Source of the DNA: Smittium culicis
Lineage: Eukaryota > Kickxellomycota > Harpellomycetes > Harpellales > Legeriomycetaceae
Direction: 5' to 3'
NCBI GenBank assembly: GCA_001970855.1
Contig: LSSN01001114.1
Location: forward strand, 1 to 46,185
DNA length: 46,185 nt
Shown: in pieces, positions 1-10,584 of the stretch
How the letters are laid out: every line of letters begins with the position of its first letter
How positions within the stretch are numbered: the first letter of the stretch is position 1
Notes under the pieces: generated by a model
Seen by the model: only the letters and a program-made list of their open reading frames with translations
Database searches by the model: none
What the model was told of the DNA's origin: nothing
Program-made: the position numbers and the translations under genes

Positions 1-480
1 ACTTATTGTAAGTATTATTGGCGGGGCAAAAATGGCATTTTGATTTTTCTATTTCTTCGTTACAATTTAAAATTTTTATTTGCTAAAAAAGTAAACTATT
101 TTACTCATTGGCCGTTTATTTTTTATGCGATTTTATACACTGAAACTATTTAAACTATAATATGACCTCTTCATAAAGAATTGCCCATTTCAATAATTGT
201 ATGTATTCATTTAATTTTGAAATTTTTATTTGCTAAAAACAAACCTAGATTTTCTTATTGGATAAAAATTGAGTATTTAATTTCATACACTTTAACGCTT
301 CACGCTATAAAATGACCCCTTCATAAAGAATCTCCCATAGTGTATTTCTATTTTCTTTTGTTGATTGACTAAAAAATCTAACATATTTAAGTTATTGAAT
401 AGTGCCAGCTATTTTATTTTTATACACTTTTACTCGATGATTATATAACGCTTCACTCATCCAGAATCATCATAAATCAA
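1..480 (+). repeat. Array of decayed promoter-like dispersed repeats (two to three units)
   Basis: Two successive units, about 16-190 and 219-331, share the order TTATTTGCTAAAAA, then ATTGG (an inverted CCAAT), then TTTATACACT, then TATAATATGACC or TATAAAATGACC, then TTCATAAAGAAT. A more degenerate third unit runs about 345-475. Clear relatives lie near 1010-1300, 26440-26690, 27320-27610 and 42466-42720. No protein is encoded. The first unit also shares ATTATTGGCGG and GGCATTTTGATTTTTC with the copies at 26.5 and 42.5 kb. The family could be solo LTRs or a MITE; no termini or target duplication are visible. Confidence 0.6.
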
Positions 481-1004
481 AACACGAGATAACCTTTATT
501 TACCTTTGAGCTTATCAATTTCATCTAGTTGATTCAAAACGCGAATTAATACCTGTGACACAGAGTTATCAAATAAATTATAGAATTATATCAAATAATT
601 TCTTTCATTTTTATCACGTTGATGGTCTTTTTTTTTTGAAGCGTATGGATGACTTATGAAAAAAGATAAAACTTTAAGTTTGAAAAACGAAAAAAAAAAA
701 ATTGAAGAGCAAAAATTTAATTTATATTTTTTTTTAAGCTGTAAAATTATATTTTTCTAGAAATATTAAGCTAGTAAACCTAATGTGTTTTTGAATATAA
801 TAGTTTAATCAATTGCTTGTTTTATTAATAATAGATTATTCCTTTATTTTATTTTTTTGCGATATATATATTATTATTATTTATTGATATTCATCTTTAA
901 AAATTAGAATTTCTTTTCCATTAATTCTAGGCTTGAATGCAAACCATTCCATTTTTTTTAATTTATATATTTCTTTGAATTTATTTTTTAAGCAAATATA
1001 AAAT
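481..1004. other. AT-rich spacer, nothing recognised
   Basis: Very AT-rich with several A and T runs. No open frame of useful length, no RNA gene and no clear repeat copy was seen. Confidence 0.6.
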
Positions 1005-1300
1005 TTTTTACGATATGGTAACTTATACAGCTTTATACAGCGTAAATAAATAGACTATATAATGCTTTCTTCATTTAGAACCATCTACACAATTGCTCTG
1101 GTAAACAGATCCTGCAATATAGGTAGAGAGAATTTTGTTGCAACTTATTATTTGCTTGGATATTCAACAGTTATTAATATTATTAGCGGAAATGAAAACA
1201 AATTTTGATTTACTTTCATATTCTTTTTTTTTTTTTTTTATTCATTTAATTTTGGAGCCATTATTTGCTAAAAATTAGAAATGATACTTTTAAGAAAAAA
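1005..1300 (+). repeat. Decayed copies of the promoter-like dispersed repeat
   Basis: About 1020-1085 resembles the distal end of the family (TTTATACAGC, a degenerate TATA and CTTCATTTAGAA). About 1120-1290 resembles the proximal part: TTTTGTTGCAACTTATTATT, then GCTTGGATATTC, ATTATTAGCGG, and TTTTGGAGCC before TTATTTGCTAAAAA. The same order is seen at 42.5 kb. A 17-nt T run interrupts it. Confidence 0.45.
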
Positions 1301-3660
1301 TAAAAAGAGGCTCTAAAAATATAAAAAAAAAATAGACACCTGGAATAAAATAAAGACCTATTTGATTTATATTTAGCCAGGCGGAAGAATTACCTTTAAC
1401 TATCGATAGCATTACCTTTCACACCGTTTCCTTTTCCAATTAGTCAACTTTTAACTCTATAAATAACGATTTGTTACTTTATAAATATACAAATAAAGTA
1501 AATATATAAACTAGTAAGATATGATTTTTCTTTACAGACATTAATTTTTTAAGCAATTTTATACTCTGTAGCACTTTACACTTAAAATTATTGGCTCGTA
1601 ATTAATATGCTATTTCATAAGGCCTATCATGTTATGGCATTAAAAGATAACAATGTCAAAATTAAAAACTGCGAGTCTTATTAGATTAGTATTCACAAAG
1701 CTGCCATACCAAACAGCTATCGTACTAGAGATTTTAACGCATAGATAGAGATTAGGAATAGAAAATATTTTCAAAAGGTGATATTGTTTTATTTATGTAT
1801 TAAAACCTGCAATTATCTTAATATGGATCTATAATTACTTGCTTCGATTTTTTTATGATTTTTAAAGCTAGAAATAACCAATTCAAGTTATGATTTTATA
1901 TCATAAAACATACGACTGTGGTTTAAAAAAAGTAGATAAATATGAATTTAATCGAAATACCAAAACAAAAATAAGAGATAAAGACAATATTCTAAAAACC
2001 TACGGAAATATTTTATTTTTAAATATGAAATTTTGATATCACTTCAAAAACTGAAATATTAACCAAATGTAAGTTTTAAAATAAATTTATTTTTAAAAAT
2101 TAAAAACTCGATGTATAAAATGGCTAATGTCTATTTCTTGGTATAAATGGCATAAACAACTACTCTTTAATTTCAGTTCAATACGAGTAATTTTAAATAA
2201 AGGATAATTATTGTTATTATAAATCAACCAGGTTCGGCGATTCCTTTTATGATTAGTAGAGTATGTTAATACTATTGAAATACTATTTTAGCAAAAAAAT
2301 ATAAGGGAATTATTAAAATTAGACACGAGTTGTATCGCTTCAAAACTGAAAAGAAATTATTTTCACCTGAAAACACGTTAATTTAAAACAAGAAACGATT
2401 TCAGAGAAGAGCTTTTATTTAAACCGCTTAGATATAGTACTTCGTTTTTTGCGTTGTCATTGATATATGCCTGATTACTCATAATAATTCAATCAGAGAA
2501 AGTTTAAATTCAATGATCTCACTATCATTTAATATAAACGGAAAAGCCAAATATTTCCTGGAAAGTGTATTGTTAATTTTATAGATGAAGTGACATTGAA
2601 ATGTCTAATTATTTGGGCATTTAAGCTGAAAGCTTTGAAGAAATTCAAAGGTAATAAAAAATAAAATAAATATTAATGAGCATATGATAATTAGCAAGTA
2701 ACGATATTTAGACCAAGTTTAACAGAGCTTTTTTTTAATATATTAAGCCTCTATTTTTCAGATTTTAATAGTTTGATGTACTAGAGCGACTAAATAATTT
2801 ATACATAAATACCATGCTTATTAATATAATAGATGTATATTACTAGATTAAAAATACTTTTATATGTATATATACTTTAAACCAAATAAATGCTATCTTT
2901 GAATATTGATTGCCTAACCTACAAAAATGTATAGTGGCATATATCAGAGTAAACGCTGCCCTAATGTAAACTTGAGTTTATATGAAGACTGTGCGTATGT
3001 ATTAGTTATTTAGAAAATAAAGCTGATGGGCTGATTTGGGATGGCTATTAGTTCTTAACCAATTCGTGTATTATGAAAATCTTGATTTGCATCTACAAAT
3101 TATAGCCCACTAAGTTGTGGACATATAGTCTATGGTTGGCTTAGAGTAAAATATTCTAGCTGCCAGTAGCCTAGTTCATCAATAAGTTATCCAATGATTT
3201 TTTTCCATGGATGATTATTGGAGAATGAGTTCGATATACATAATTAAAGGCTGATTTGACAAAAATATATGAATCCAAATAATTATCAATCGAAAAAAAA
3301 TACTGATGAACAGCGAATCATTAATTATTATATATTATTGGTGGATCAATTTTATTGAATTAAGGTTATTAGCAAATCAATAAATACTATCAAGGCGTTT
3401 TAATCAGAGTAAATTTTTTTAAAGCGAATAGGCATCTTGTATGGCAAATCATTTTACGAGTAATAAGCCAACAGTTTACAGATAAAACGCTTTAAATCTA
3501 CAGCGAGTTTACTTATTAGATTGGTTTTGAACAAAGAATTTACGCTAAAAATAAAATAAAAAATCGCTCATAAACGGCTAATTGGGCAAGAGGCGGTTTA
3601 TAGTCCTCATACAATTAAAAAAAAAAGTATAATAGGAACGATCCTAATAATTCAGATACT
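1301..3660. other. AT-rich spacer upstream of the GlyRS gene
   Basis: No coding region, RNA gene or well-supported repeat was recognised. A fragment near 3350-3375 (TTATTAGCAAATCAATAAAT) recalls the reverse complement of the dispersed repeat family. The last 100 bp before the gene hold an A-run and TATA-poor promoter sequence; no strong TATA box is visible. Confidence 0.5.
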
Positions 3661-3670
3661 TCCTTTGTTT

Positions 3671-5764
3671 ATGAGCTTTTCTATTAAATCACTCGCTAAA
3701 AGATACTTATCCAAGAGAAAAGGTCCGCTCTTCCTGCACAAACCATTCCTACCTTTCTCCCAAAAGTATTCGTTTTCCTCTAATAGCATATTGTCAGCTA
3801 CCAATTTCAATCTCAATAATCTTAATATCATGAGCAACAAAAATATCGATAGAAATGCCTTGGAAGCTTTGCTAACCAACCGCTTCTTTTTCGTCCCCTC
3901 TTTCTCCATTTACGGAGGCGTTGCTGGACTTTATGACTATGGACCTATCGGCTCAGCTTTACAACAAAATCTCATCAATCTATGGAGACAACACTTCGTT
4001 GTAGAGGAGGATATGCTCGAAATGGATGGTGCTATTATCACTCCTGCTGAGGTATTGAAAACCTCGGGTCACGTCGAAAAATTCACTGATTTTATGTGCA
4101 AAGACGAAGTCACTCTTGAAGTCTTCCGTGCTGACCATTTGGTCGAAGCCGTTTTTGAAGCCCGCTTGGAAAGCCATGAATTAGCAAAACAGCTCTCCCA
4201 GAAACTTGAAGTAACTGAAGATAAAAAAAAAAAGTCTGGTGCCCTTAAACCTGCTCTACTAGATGAATCCACAGTTGCTGAAATAAACGAAATTTTGGCT
4301 AAAATTGACAACTACAACATGAAAGAACTCGGCGACATTATCGTCAAATACGATATCAGAAACCCTGCCACTGGAAATAAGGTCACTCCTCCTGTCGAAT
4401 TCAACCTCATGTTCGACTCGTCGATTGGTCCCACCGGAAACTTAAAGGGTTACTTAAGACCTGAAACTGCCCAATCTCAATTCGTCAACTTCAGCAGACT
4501 TTTGGAATTCAACAACCAGAAGATGCCTTTTGCCTCTGCTATGGTCGGTAAATCTTTTAGAAATGAAATTTCTCCACGCTCTGGTCTTTTAAGAGTCAGA
4601 GAGTTCATGATGGCTGAAATCGAGCATTATGTTGACCCTAATAGCAAGGATCACCCTAAATTCCAAGAAGTAGCTCACATAAAACTCAACCTATTGCCTG
4701 CTAACGTCCAACAAAGCGGAAGCACCCAAATCACTGCAATGAGCATTGGCGAAGCTGTTTCTCAGAAAATAATCGATAACGAAACCTTGGGTTACTTTTT
4801 AGGAAGAATATTCCTCTTCTTGGAAAAGATTGGTATCGATAATGACCGTCTTAGATTCAGACAACACATGTCTAATGAAATGGCTCACTATGCTTGCGAT
4901 TGTTGGGACGCTGAAATTCAAAGCTCTTATGGCTGGATAGAATGCATTGGTTGTGCCGATCGCAGTGCCTTCGATTTAACTGTACACTCCAAGAGAACAA
5001 AAGAAAAACTAGTTGTCAGAGAAAACTTGGAAACCCCCATCGTATATGACGCATTAGTTTGCAACTTGAACAAAAAAAAATTCGGTCCTAAATTCAGACA
5101 AAATGCCAAGCCCATCCAAGATAAGCTTGAAAGCTTATCACAAGAGGAACTTGCTAAAGCCAAAGAAGAAATTTCGGCTTCAGGAAAATTCAACTTGGAA
5201 TTAAACGGTGCTGTACACGAACTAACAACTGACCTAATGACTGTTGATATGCAAACCTTCAAGGAAAATGTCAGGGAATATACCCCAAATGTAATTGAAC
5301 CATCATTTGGTTTAGGTCGCATTTTGTACTCGCTCATTGAACATTCTTACTACACCAGAATGGACAGCGAAAATAGATCAGTTTTCAAATTCAACCCTTT
5401 GATGGCACCATTCAAGGTTCTTGTATTACCTCTCCTTAAAAACGCATCATTCAAACCAGTCCTTACTCAAATCGCCAGATCCTTGCGCAGCATGGGAGTC
5501 CCAGCTCGCGTTGATGACGCCGCTTCTGCTTCCATTGGTCGCCGTTACTCCCGTAATGACGAACTTGGTATTCCATTTGCCATCACTGTCGACTTCCAAA
5601 CCATTGAAGATGGTGCCATAACACTCCGTGAACGTGATTCAACTAACCAAATCAGATCTGATATCAATACTATTTTGGACTTGGTTGTTAAGCTAGTTAA
5701 TGGAACTGAAGTATGGGAAAATGTTATCAAAACCCACCCTGTAATTGAAGCTTCTGCTGAATAA
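3671..5764 (+). CDS. GRS1: Glycyl-tRNA synthetase, dual mitochondrial/cytosolic
   Basis: Class II aminoacyl-tRNA synthetase that charges tRNA-Gly, intronless here. From the first AUG (3671) the protein is 697 aa; an in-frame UUG lies two codons upstream. Residues 1-53 contain eight K/R and no D/E, rich in S and N, as in a mitochondrial presequence. An internal AUG at 3830 (M54) would give a 644-aa cytosolic form. Motif 1 begins around GGVAGLYDYGPIG, motif 2 is FRNEISPRSGLLRVREF (about 296-312), motif 3 is EPSFGLGR (543-550), followed by the C-terminal anticodon-binding domain. The family-specific HYACDCWDAEIQSSYGWIEC stretch is present and no WHEP domain is seen. An 11-A run at 4223-4233 encodes consecutive lysines. 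Codons are strongly biased to C-ended, TTG and AGA, implying high expression. Length and motifs fit fungal GRS1. Confidence 0.96.
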   Translation: MSFSIKSLAKRYLSKRKGPLFLHKPFLPFSQKYSFSSNSILSATNFNLNNLNIMSNKNIDRNALEALLTNRFFFVPSFSIYGGVAGLYDYGPIGSALQQNLINLWRQHFVVEEDMLEMDGAIITPAEVLKTSGHVEKFTDFMCKDEVTLEVFRADHLVEAVFEARLESHELAKQLSQKLEVTEDKKKKSGALKPALLDESTVAEINEILAKIDNYNMKELGDIIVKYDIRNPATGNKVTPPVEFNLMFDSSIGPTGNLKGYLRPETAQSQFVNFSRLLEFNNQKMPFASAMVGKSFRNEISPRSGLLRVREFMMAEIEHYVDPNSKDHPKFQEVAHIKLNLLPANVQQSGSTQITAMSIGEAVSQKIIDNETLGYFLGRIFLFLEKIGIDNDRLRFRQHMSNEMAHYACDCWDAEIQSSYGWIECIGCADRSAFDLTVHSKRTKEKLVVRENLETPIVYDALVCNLNKKKFGPKFRQNAKPIQDKLESLSQEELAKAKEEISASGKFNLELNGAVHELTTDLMTVDMQTFKENVREYTPNVIEPSFGLGRILYSLIEHSYYTRMDSENRSVFKFNPLMAPFKVLVLPLLKNASFKPVLTQIARSLRSMGVPARVDDAASASIGRRYSRNDELGIPFAITVDFQTIEDGAITLRERDSTNQIRSDINTILDLVVKLVNGTEVWENVIKTHPVIEASAE

Positions 5765-5873
5765 TTAGTTTCTTGTAACACCTTTTTTTTTAGTTCAATA
5801 TATACATGTCAAGTATTTATTTTTTGATGCTCAGTTACGTATTTATATATACATTAAGAATGCGTGTTATGGA

Positions 5874-5883
5874 AATAAATAAA
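5874..5883 (+). terminator. Candidate polyadenylation signals of the GlyRS gene
   Basis: Two overlapping AATAAA hexamers (5874-5879 and 5878-5883) lie about 110 nt after the stop codon. In such AT-rich DNA the hexamer is common, so this is only a plausible assignment. Confidence 0.3.
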
Positions 5884-6777
5884 AACACTATTTTATAAAT
5901 AAGTCACATATTTTCATTTATTAGACAAAAAATTTTTTTTCGATAATTTGCAGCTTTTCTGAAACAATTTTTTTAAAATTTAGAACGAAATAGATTCAGA
6001 TTTCTGGATACATGGATATTTCACCTAAATTAACCTCATATGGCAGAATTCAAAATCTATACCAACATGCCTTTACCTCTTGCATTTAAAAGATTCATAC
6101 TCATACTATTCAAGTTAGGTTTTATGTACTTTAATATTTTTCTTATAGCCAGTTTTAAATCAATGTTTATGTCTCAGTGATTCACTTGCATGGTTACTAT
6201 AGTTAGCATAAAAAAAATTCATATGAAATTTATCCAGAAGCCCTCAAGACAAAAAAGAAGAGATCTTGCTAGTTAGGAGCTAAATTTCGATAAGAATGGA
6301 TAATAACCTAACCAACCAAGAAAGAAACAAGACATAATGCGAGGTTAATATAACCACTAGACACGCCAAGAAATCAGAACCACAAAAGACTACTATACGC
6401 ATTATTTTACCACGTCTACATCATTTTATGAAAGAAAGAGTAAGACCTTGAAAGCCAGCAGTAAAATTCTAGCTTAAATAATCCTCTCTCACTCAAATAA
6501 AAACAACTAAGAACATGATAATATAAATATGCTACAATAAAAGCCTTCAATGAGCTGAATCTTCTCAATAGTGCCCAAATTCTTTTAGCAAGCTATAAGA
6601 TAAAAAACAGGATCAAATAAAAAAAAAAACGAAATATAAAAACATATACGCATATATGAAATCTATATTCCTTTTTTTTATTAAAATGAGGTTTATTTGT
6701 TTTTTTTATAAGCTAAAAGAAAAGAGCGTGAGAAATCTTGGAACCTAACTTTTCTTTTTGATCTAGCTGACCATAAT

Positions 6778-6949
6778 CGCTCCTCGCCTCCCCCCTCCCC
6801 CCACCACTCATCACTTTTTTTAAAAAAAAAGACAAAGTTTCGTCAAGTTGTCCGAGCGTATCTTTATAAGATCCATTTAAAAATGAAAAAAAGATATTTT
6901 AAGATATCATGACAAAAAAATAATGGGAAGGGGGGGTAGCGACGAGGAG
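6778..6949. repeat. Imperfect inverted repeat with C-rich and G-rich arms
   Basis: CTCCTCGCCTCCCCCCTCCC (about 6780-6799) and the reverse complement of 6925-6949 (CTCCTCG followed by C-rich sequence) are partly complementary and enclose about 120 bp. The arms are the most G/C-rich non-coding sequence for kilobases. They could fold in RNA, or be termini of a small element; no target duplication was found. Confidence 0.3.
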
Positions 6950-8796
6950 AGACACAGTAAACTTTATTAAAAAAGAAAAGAAGTGGTAAAAGAGATAGAA
7001 CCCAAATATAATTCTTCAACAACATATACTTATACCTAAAAAGCTGATTTTGTTTTTCTTTTCCATAATGCTTCTAGATACGTAAAAAACAAACAATGTT
7101 TGGCCAATTGAACCATTAACAACTAAAATTACAGTGATTGGCCTATTCTTGGCTTTAAAAAATATTTTGACCAATGAAATAAAACAGAACACCTTTATTT
7201 TTTTCGTCAAGCCCAAATTTAAACTACCCTTTTAAGGCTTTAAATAATTATATTCTTTTTGATATTTTAACCAGCTATTCAAGAAATCTCGTATATACGT
7301 ATAAAAGCATCGAGACAATTTAGGTGCAAAAAAGTTCTCTTTAAAATATAGTGTACACTGTATATAATATGTGATAAAGAGTTACAGATAAATTTACCTA
7401 CTTAACTTCCTCTATAAAAAAAAGTAGCTTGATTAGAATTTTATCTCCACGACTCAAAAGAAATCAATTTCTAAAGTGATTCCCAGTTTTGAAAATTTTC
7501 GAGTTTATTACAAGTGAAATTTGGATGTTTTTTTATATATGATTTAAGGCAAAAAAATAGCTATTTTTCACTGGTTTTGTTTAGGGCGCCAGAAAATTTT
7601 CTGTATAAATATAATCTAACAAAACAGCCTAAAGAAATTTAGTTTGATAATCAGAGTACAAAAAAATAGCTAGAAACAAATTTGGATTTTGAACACAAAT
7701 TTTTTTTTTAGAGAAATCTTAGTATGTCTAATTCGTTCAAGTTATACCACTATTTAACTTTTTTACATTATAAATTAGTCTTTAATAAATAAATTTAAAA
7801 ATTTTGTACCGCTAAAAAAAATTTAAAAAAATAGATATTAGCGCATATATAGCTTGACTTTACTACTTATGAGTGTTTTGGCATTTAAGCTTACTATATA
7901 TATTAAGCTCGATGTGACTCAAATACACACACTCCTCAATGATTAAACAAAAAGTATAATTATACTGTTTTTGGATAATATAGTGGAATCGAATCAGTGA
8001 ACAATTTTATATAGCTTTCCTCTTTCTCTCGCCAAACCTTACGACTTTAATAATCCAAAGTTTTGAATTAAGCTTATTATTTAATAACTTTGGATAATAT
8101 TTAAGTATCAAAAACCATTTCGCCGGTCCAAAGATCAATAAAATTAAAAAAAAATCTTAGAGTTAGCCTTTAAAACATTTGATAAGTAACCACTCATGAA
8201 ATGCTTGAAAAAAGTTGCTATTATTATTTTATTTTTTTAAGTGGAGATTTCAACACATTTTTTCAATATATTTTAGTTTATACCTGTGACCTAGGTAAAT
8301 CTGCACAATAGAGCTTTATTTTTCTTTGACAATTTACATGCACTTATTGCGATGTTATGCTCATTTTTTTAAAAAAAAAAATGATTATATAGGCAAAAAT
8401 GTATTTGTTGATAATTTATGAGAGATTATTAGGAGAAGCGGGTCTTTTTTCTTTTGAGCTTGTATTTTCTACCTCCAATTATTTTAATAGGGTTGGTAGT
8501 GCCAAATGACCAATTCAATACTAACTTATACTATGGTTCAAAATTAAAGTAAATTTAATGTTTAGGGAAATTTTGATACAAAAAGTTACGTTCCTCGAAA
8601 TAATCTTGCATGTGTGTAATACAGGTAAACTATAAAAAATAAACCATTTCCAAATATTAATACAAAATTTTCGTAATATTTCGAAACGGATTATTTTGTG
8701 CGTGATTCATCTTTTCCACTTAGATGTGAAAATTTTGCTTTGTGTTTAAATTTTTAGTAAAGGAATATACAATGAGTCGTTATCTTATAACCCTCA

Positions 8797-8905
8797 CCCG
8801 CCCAACGACCTTTAAAAAAATTAATTCACTGATTAGCTAGCAATTTATACATATATTTATTATTTGCTGTTATCTGACAATAAACCAATAATTTTTTCAG
8901 TCTAA
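8797..8905 (+). repeat. Copy of the CCCGCCCAACG dispersed repeat
   Basis: Starts CCCGCCCAACG, then CCTTT, TGATTAGCTA, TTATTATTTGCT and AAACCAATAAT. The reverse complement of 43325-43447 shows the same elements in the same order and near-equal spacing. The core also occurs on the minus strand near 14698. It may be a diverged branch of the TATA-containing repeat family, which shares TTATTTGCTA followed by a CCAAT motif. Confidence 0.5.
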
Positions 8906-9346
8906 GAATTCTTTTTTTTTTTTATTTATCACTGTTGTCTATATCTGATCGGTCAAAAACAGTCTTCTTCGCGGGAAAGAGATAATTATATGTACTCTGT
9001 ATGCTATTACTGCATACTAGATTAGACGTTTCATTATTCGTCGGATGAACTTGTCATATTTTGGGATTGGTATTATTAAAAATTGTATTAACCCAACATT
9101 TTACCATTGTTGAGTGTGGTATATCCAATAAAAATATAATGTTGCCTGTTAGAAAATATAGTGTGTAAAGCTGTAAATTAGCATTAATATTTATATTTAC
9201 ATTTATTTGAATTTAATTGAGGGCTAAGGCATAAATTAAAAACTATTTAAAATAAAAACTATAAGAAACAAGATATTTTATTATTTGCGTATAATTTATA
9301 AAATTTATATAAAAAAATTTATAAAGCCCTTAACTATAAAAAAAAA

Positions 9347-9356
9347 GTATATAAAG
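9347..9356 (+). promoter_or_regulatory. TATA box of the secreted-protein gene
   Basis: GTATATAAAG, 110 nt upstream of the start codon. The identical ten bases precede the cystathionine gamma-lyase gene at 44566-44575. Confidence 0.5.
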
Positions 9357-9374
9357 TGTGCGTGAAATTTTTAA

Positions 9375-9396
9375 ATAATAATAATAATAATAAAAT
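9375..9396. repeat. (AAT)n microsatellite
   Basis: About seven uninterrupted AAT units in the probable 5' leader, between the TATA box and the start codon. Confidence 0.8.
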
Positions 9397-9465
9397 ACAG
9401 CCCCATAAATAAAAGCTGAAATTCTACATTTAACCACATCTTTATACTATTTTTTATATATTAAA

Positions 9466-10584
9466 ATGGATTTTATACCATCAGTTTTTAAATTATTGTT
9501 CGGATTATGCGTAGTGACACTATCAAGTATTGGATCTTCACAAGGAGAAGGGTGTCAGTTTGAGTACTCTAATTTAGCTATTGGAGCAAGTGAAAAATTA
9601 ACTTCACTGGGCTCAATAAAATTCGATATGATGAGCCAGCTCAAAATACCGTGCGGAAGGTATTCATTCAGGATGATGTTTGATGGAAATATGGAAAAAG
9701 ATATTTACTTTGTATTATCAAACAAAAAAGATCTGAACCAAGGTGTCAATATTTATGGAAGAGTAGGTTTACAATCAGGAAATTTTTCAATGTCAACAGA
9801 AAATGCCTCAAGATCATCAATAATAGAACCCACCATATTAAAAAAAATGGAACCAAAAGTAGAAATAAGCTTTGATTCTCCAAAATTGTCCATTTTAGTC
9901 TCCAGTACATCTATAAACTTTATAGATGGGAACGAATATGACATTGATGAGTTATTTTCCACTGATGAAATGTACTTAACATTCGGATTAGTGAATGAAA
10001 GCTACCAGATTTCAAATATTATATTCGATTGCATGAGAAACGAACTGTGCGATATAAAATCAGAGCAAACTTCAGAAATTTCAAGCACCCAATCTTGCCA
10101 TAGTAAATCAGATATTCCTTATTTTGATTTTAACACTACATCTACAAGAGATCTATATGTACTTGATAAGCCTATACATATACCATGCAAAACGAAAGAT
10201 TTTTCTGTTTATCTTTTTATCAATTATATTACTGGAATACGCGTTGCTTTTACTGGAGATGGTGGTATTTATGGAAAAGACGGTGTTTTCGAAGCTAAGC
10301 TATATGTTACAGCAAATAAATATATGATCACACGTGGAAGGTACGCTTCTCCAAGAAAAATTGACTATATCGAAAACTCAAACTTACTAAGTAAAAGAAT
10401 TGAAATTGGTGCTGTCTTTGCAAATTATAAAGACGGTGTTCTATCTATTCAACTCGATGGAAATGACATTGTTTCTTATAAAGTTAATAATTTAAACATC
10501 ACTACAATCTACATTGCTAACAACGAAGGCCATGGGTTTTTTTTTATGGGAAGCTTAACTTGTAGCTCATACTACAATTGTTAG
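9466..10584 (+). CDS. Secreted protein with a tandem pair of four-cysteine modules, family unknown
   Basis: 372 aa. Start AUG is in good context (AAAATGG) downstream of a TATA box. Residues 1-26 form a signal peptide: hydrophobic core about 8-20, then small residues before QGEG. Apart from C15 in the signal, there are eight cysteines in two equal sets: C30, C63, C189, C195 and C211, C241, C366, C372, spaced 33/126/6 and 30/125/6. Both halves carry IPC at the second cysteine and end in a beta-rich segment before C-x5-C, so the gene arose by internal duplication. Five N-glycosylation sequons (N106, N113, N177, N223, N344) support secretion. No transmembrane or GPI tail is evident. The strand pattern recalls beta-sandwich domains such as the FAMeT or galectin type, but I cannot assign one. 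A/T-ended codons, unlike GlyRS and CGL, suggest modest expression and perhaps lineage-specific origin. AATAAA follows shortly after the stop. Confidence 0.85.
   Translation: MDFIPSVFKLLFGLCVVTLSSIGSSQGEGCQFEYSNLAIGASEKLTSLGSIKFDMMSQLKIPCGRYSFRMMFDGNMEKDIYFVLSNKKDLNQGVNIYGRVGLQSGNFSMSTENASRSSIIEPTILKKMEPKVEISFDSPKLSILVSSTSINFIDGNEYDIDELFSTDEMYLTFGLVNESYQISNIIFDCMRNELCDIKSEQTSEISSTQSCHSKSDIPYFDFNTTSTRDLYVLDKPIHIPCKTKDFSVYLFINYITGIRVAFTGDGGIYGKDGVFEAKLYVTANKYMITRGRYASPRKIDYIENSNLLSKRIEIGAVFANYKDGVLSIQLDGNDIVSYKVNNLNITTIYIANNEGHGFFFMGSLTCSSYYNC

Larger units (their letters stand above)
5890..9340. other. Spacer of about 3.4 kb between GlyRS and the secreted-protein gene
   Basis: No convincing gene. 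It holds an imperfect GC-rich inverted repeat (6778-6949) and a CCCGCCCAACG repeat copy (8797-8905), listed separately. A 66-codon frame on the minus strand (7016-7216) has no recognisable motif and lies in sequence with several ATTGG/CCAAT motifs, so I do not call it. Mixed-composition DNA around 6230-6500 has no long frame and no RNA fold I could assign. Confidence 0.5.

Noticed and set aside
2225..2250. GGTTCGGCGATTCC, like a tRNA T-arm
   Set aside because: No acceptor stem, D-arm or anticodon arm can be placed upstream.
3652..3909. 85-codon minus-strand frame over the GlyRS start
   Set aside because: Antisense shadow of the GlyRS presequence region with no motif of its own; the same applies to the other antisense frames in GlyRS, RLI1, the RING gene and CGL.
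7016..7216. 66-codon minus-strand frame
   Set aside because: No motif or conserved feature; lies in spacer with repeated ATTGG/CCAAT strings.
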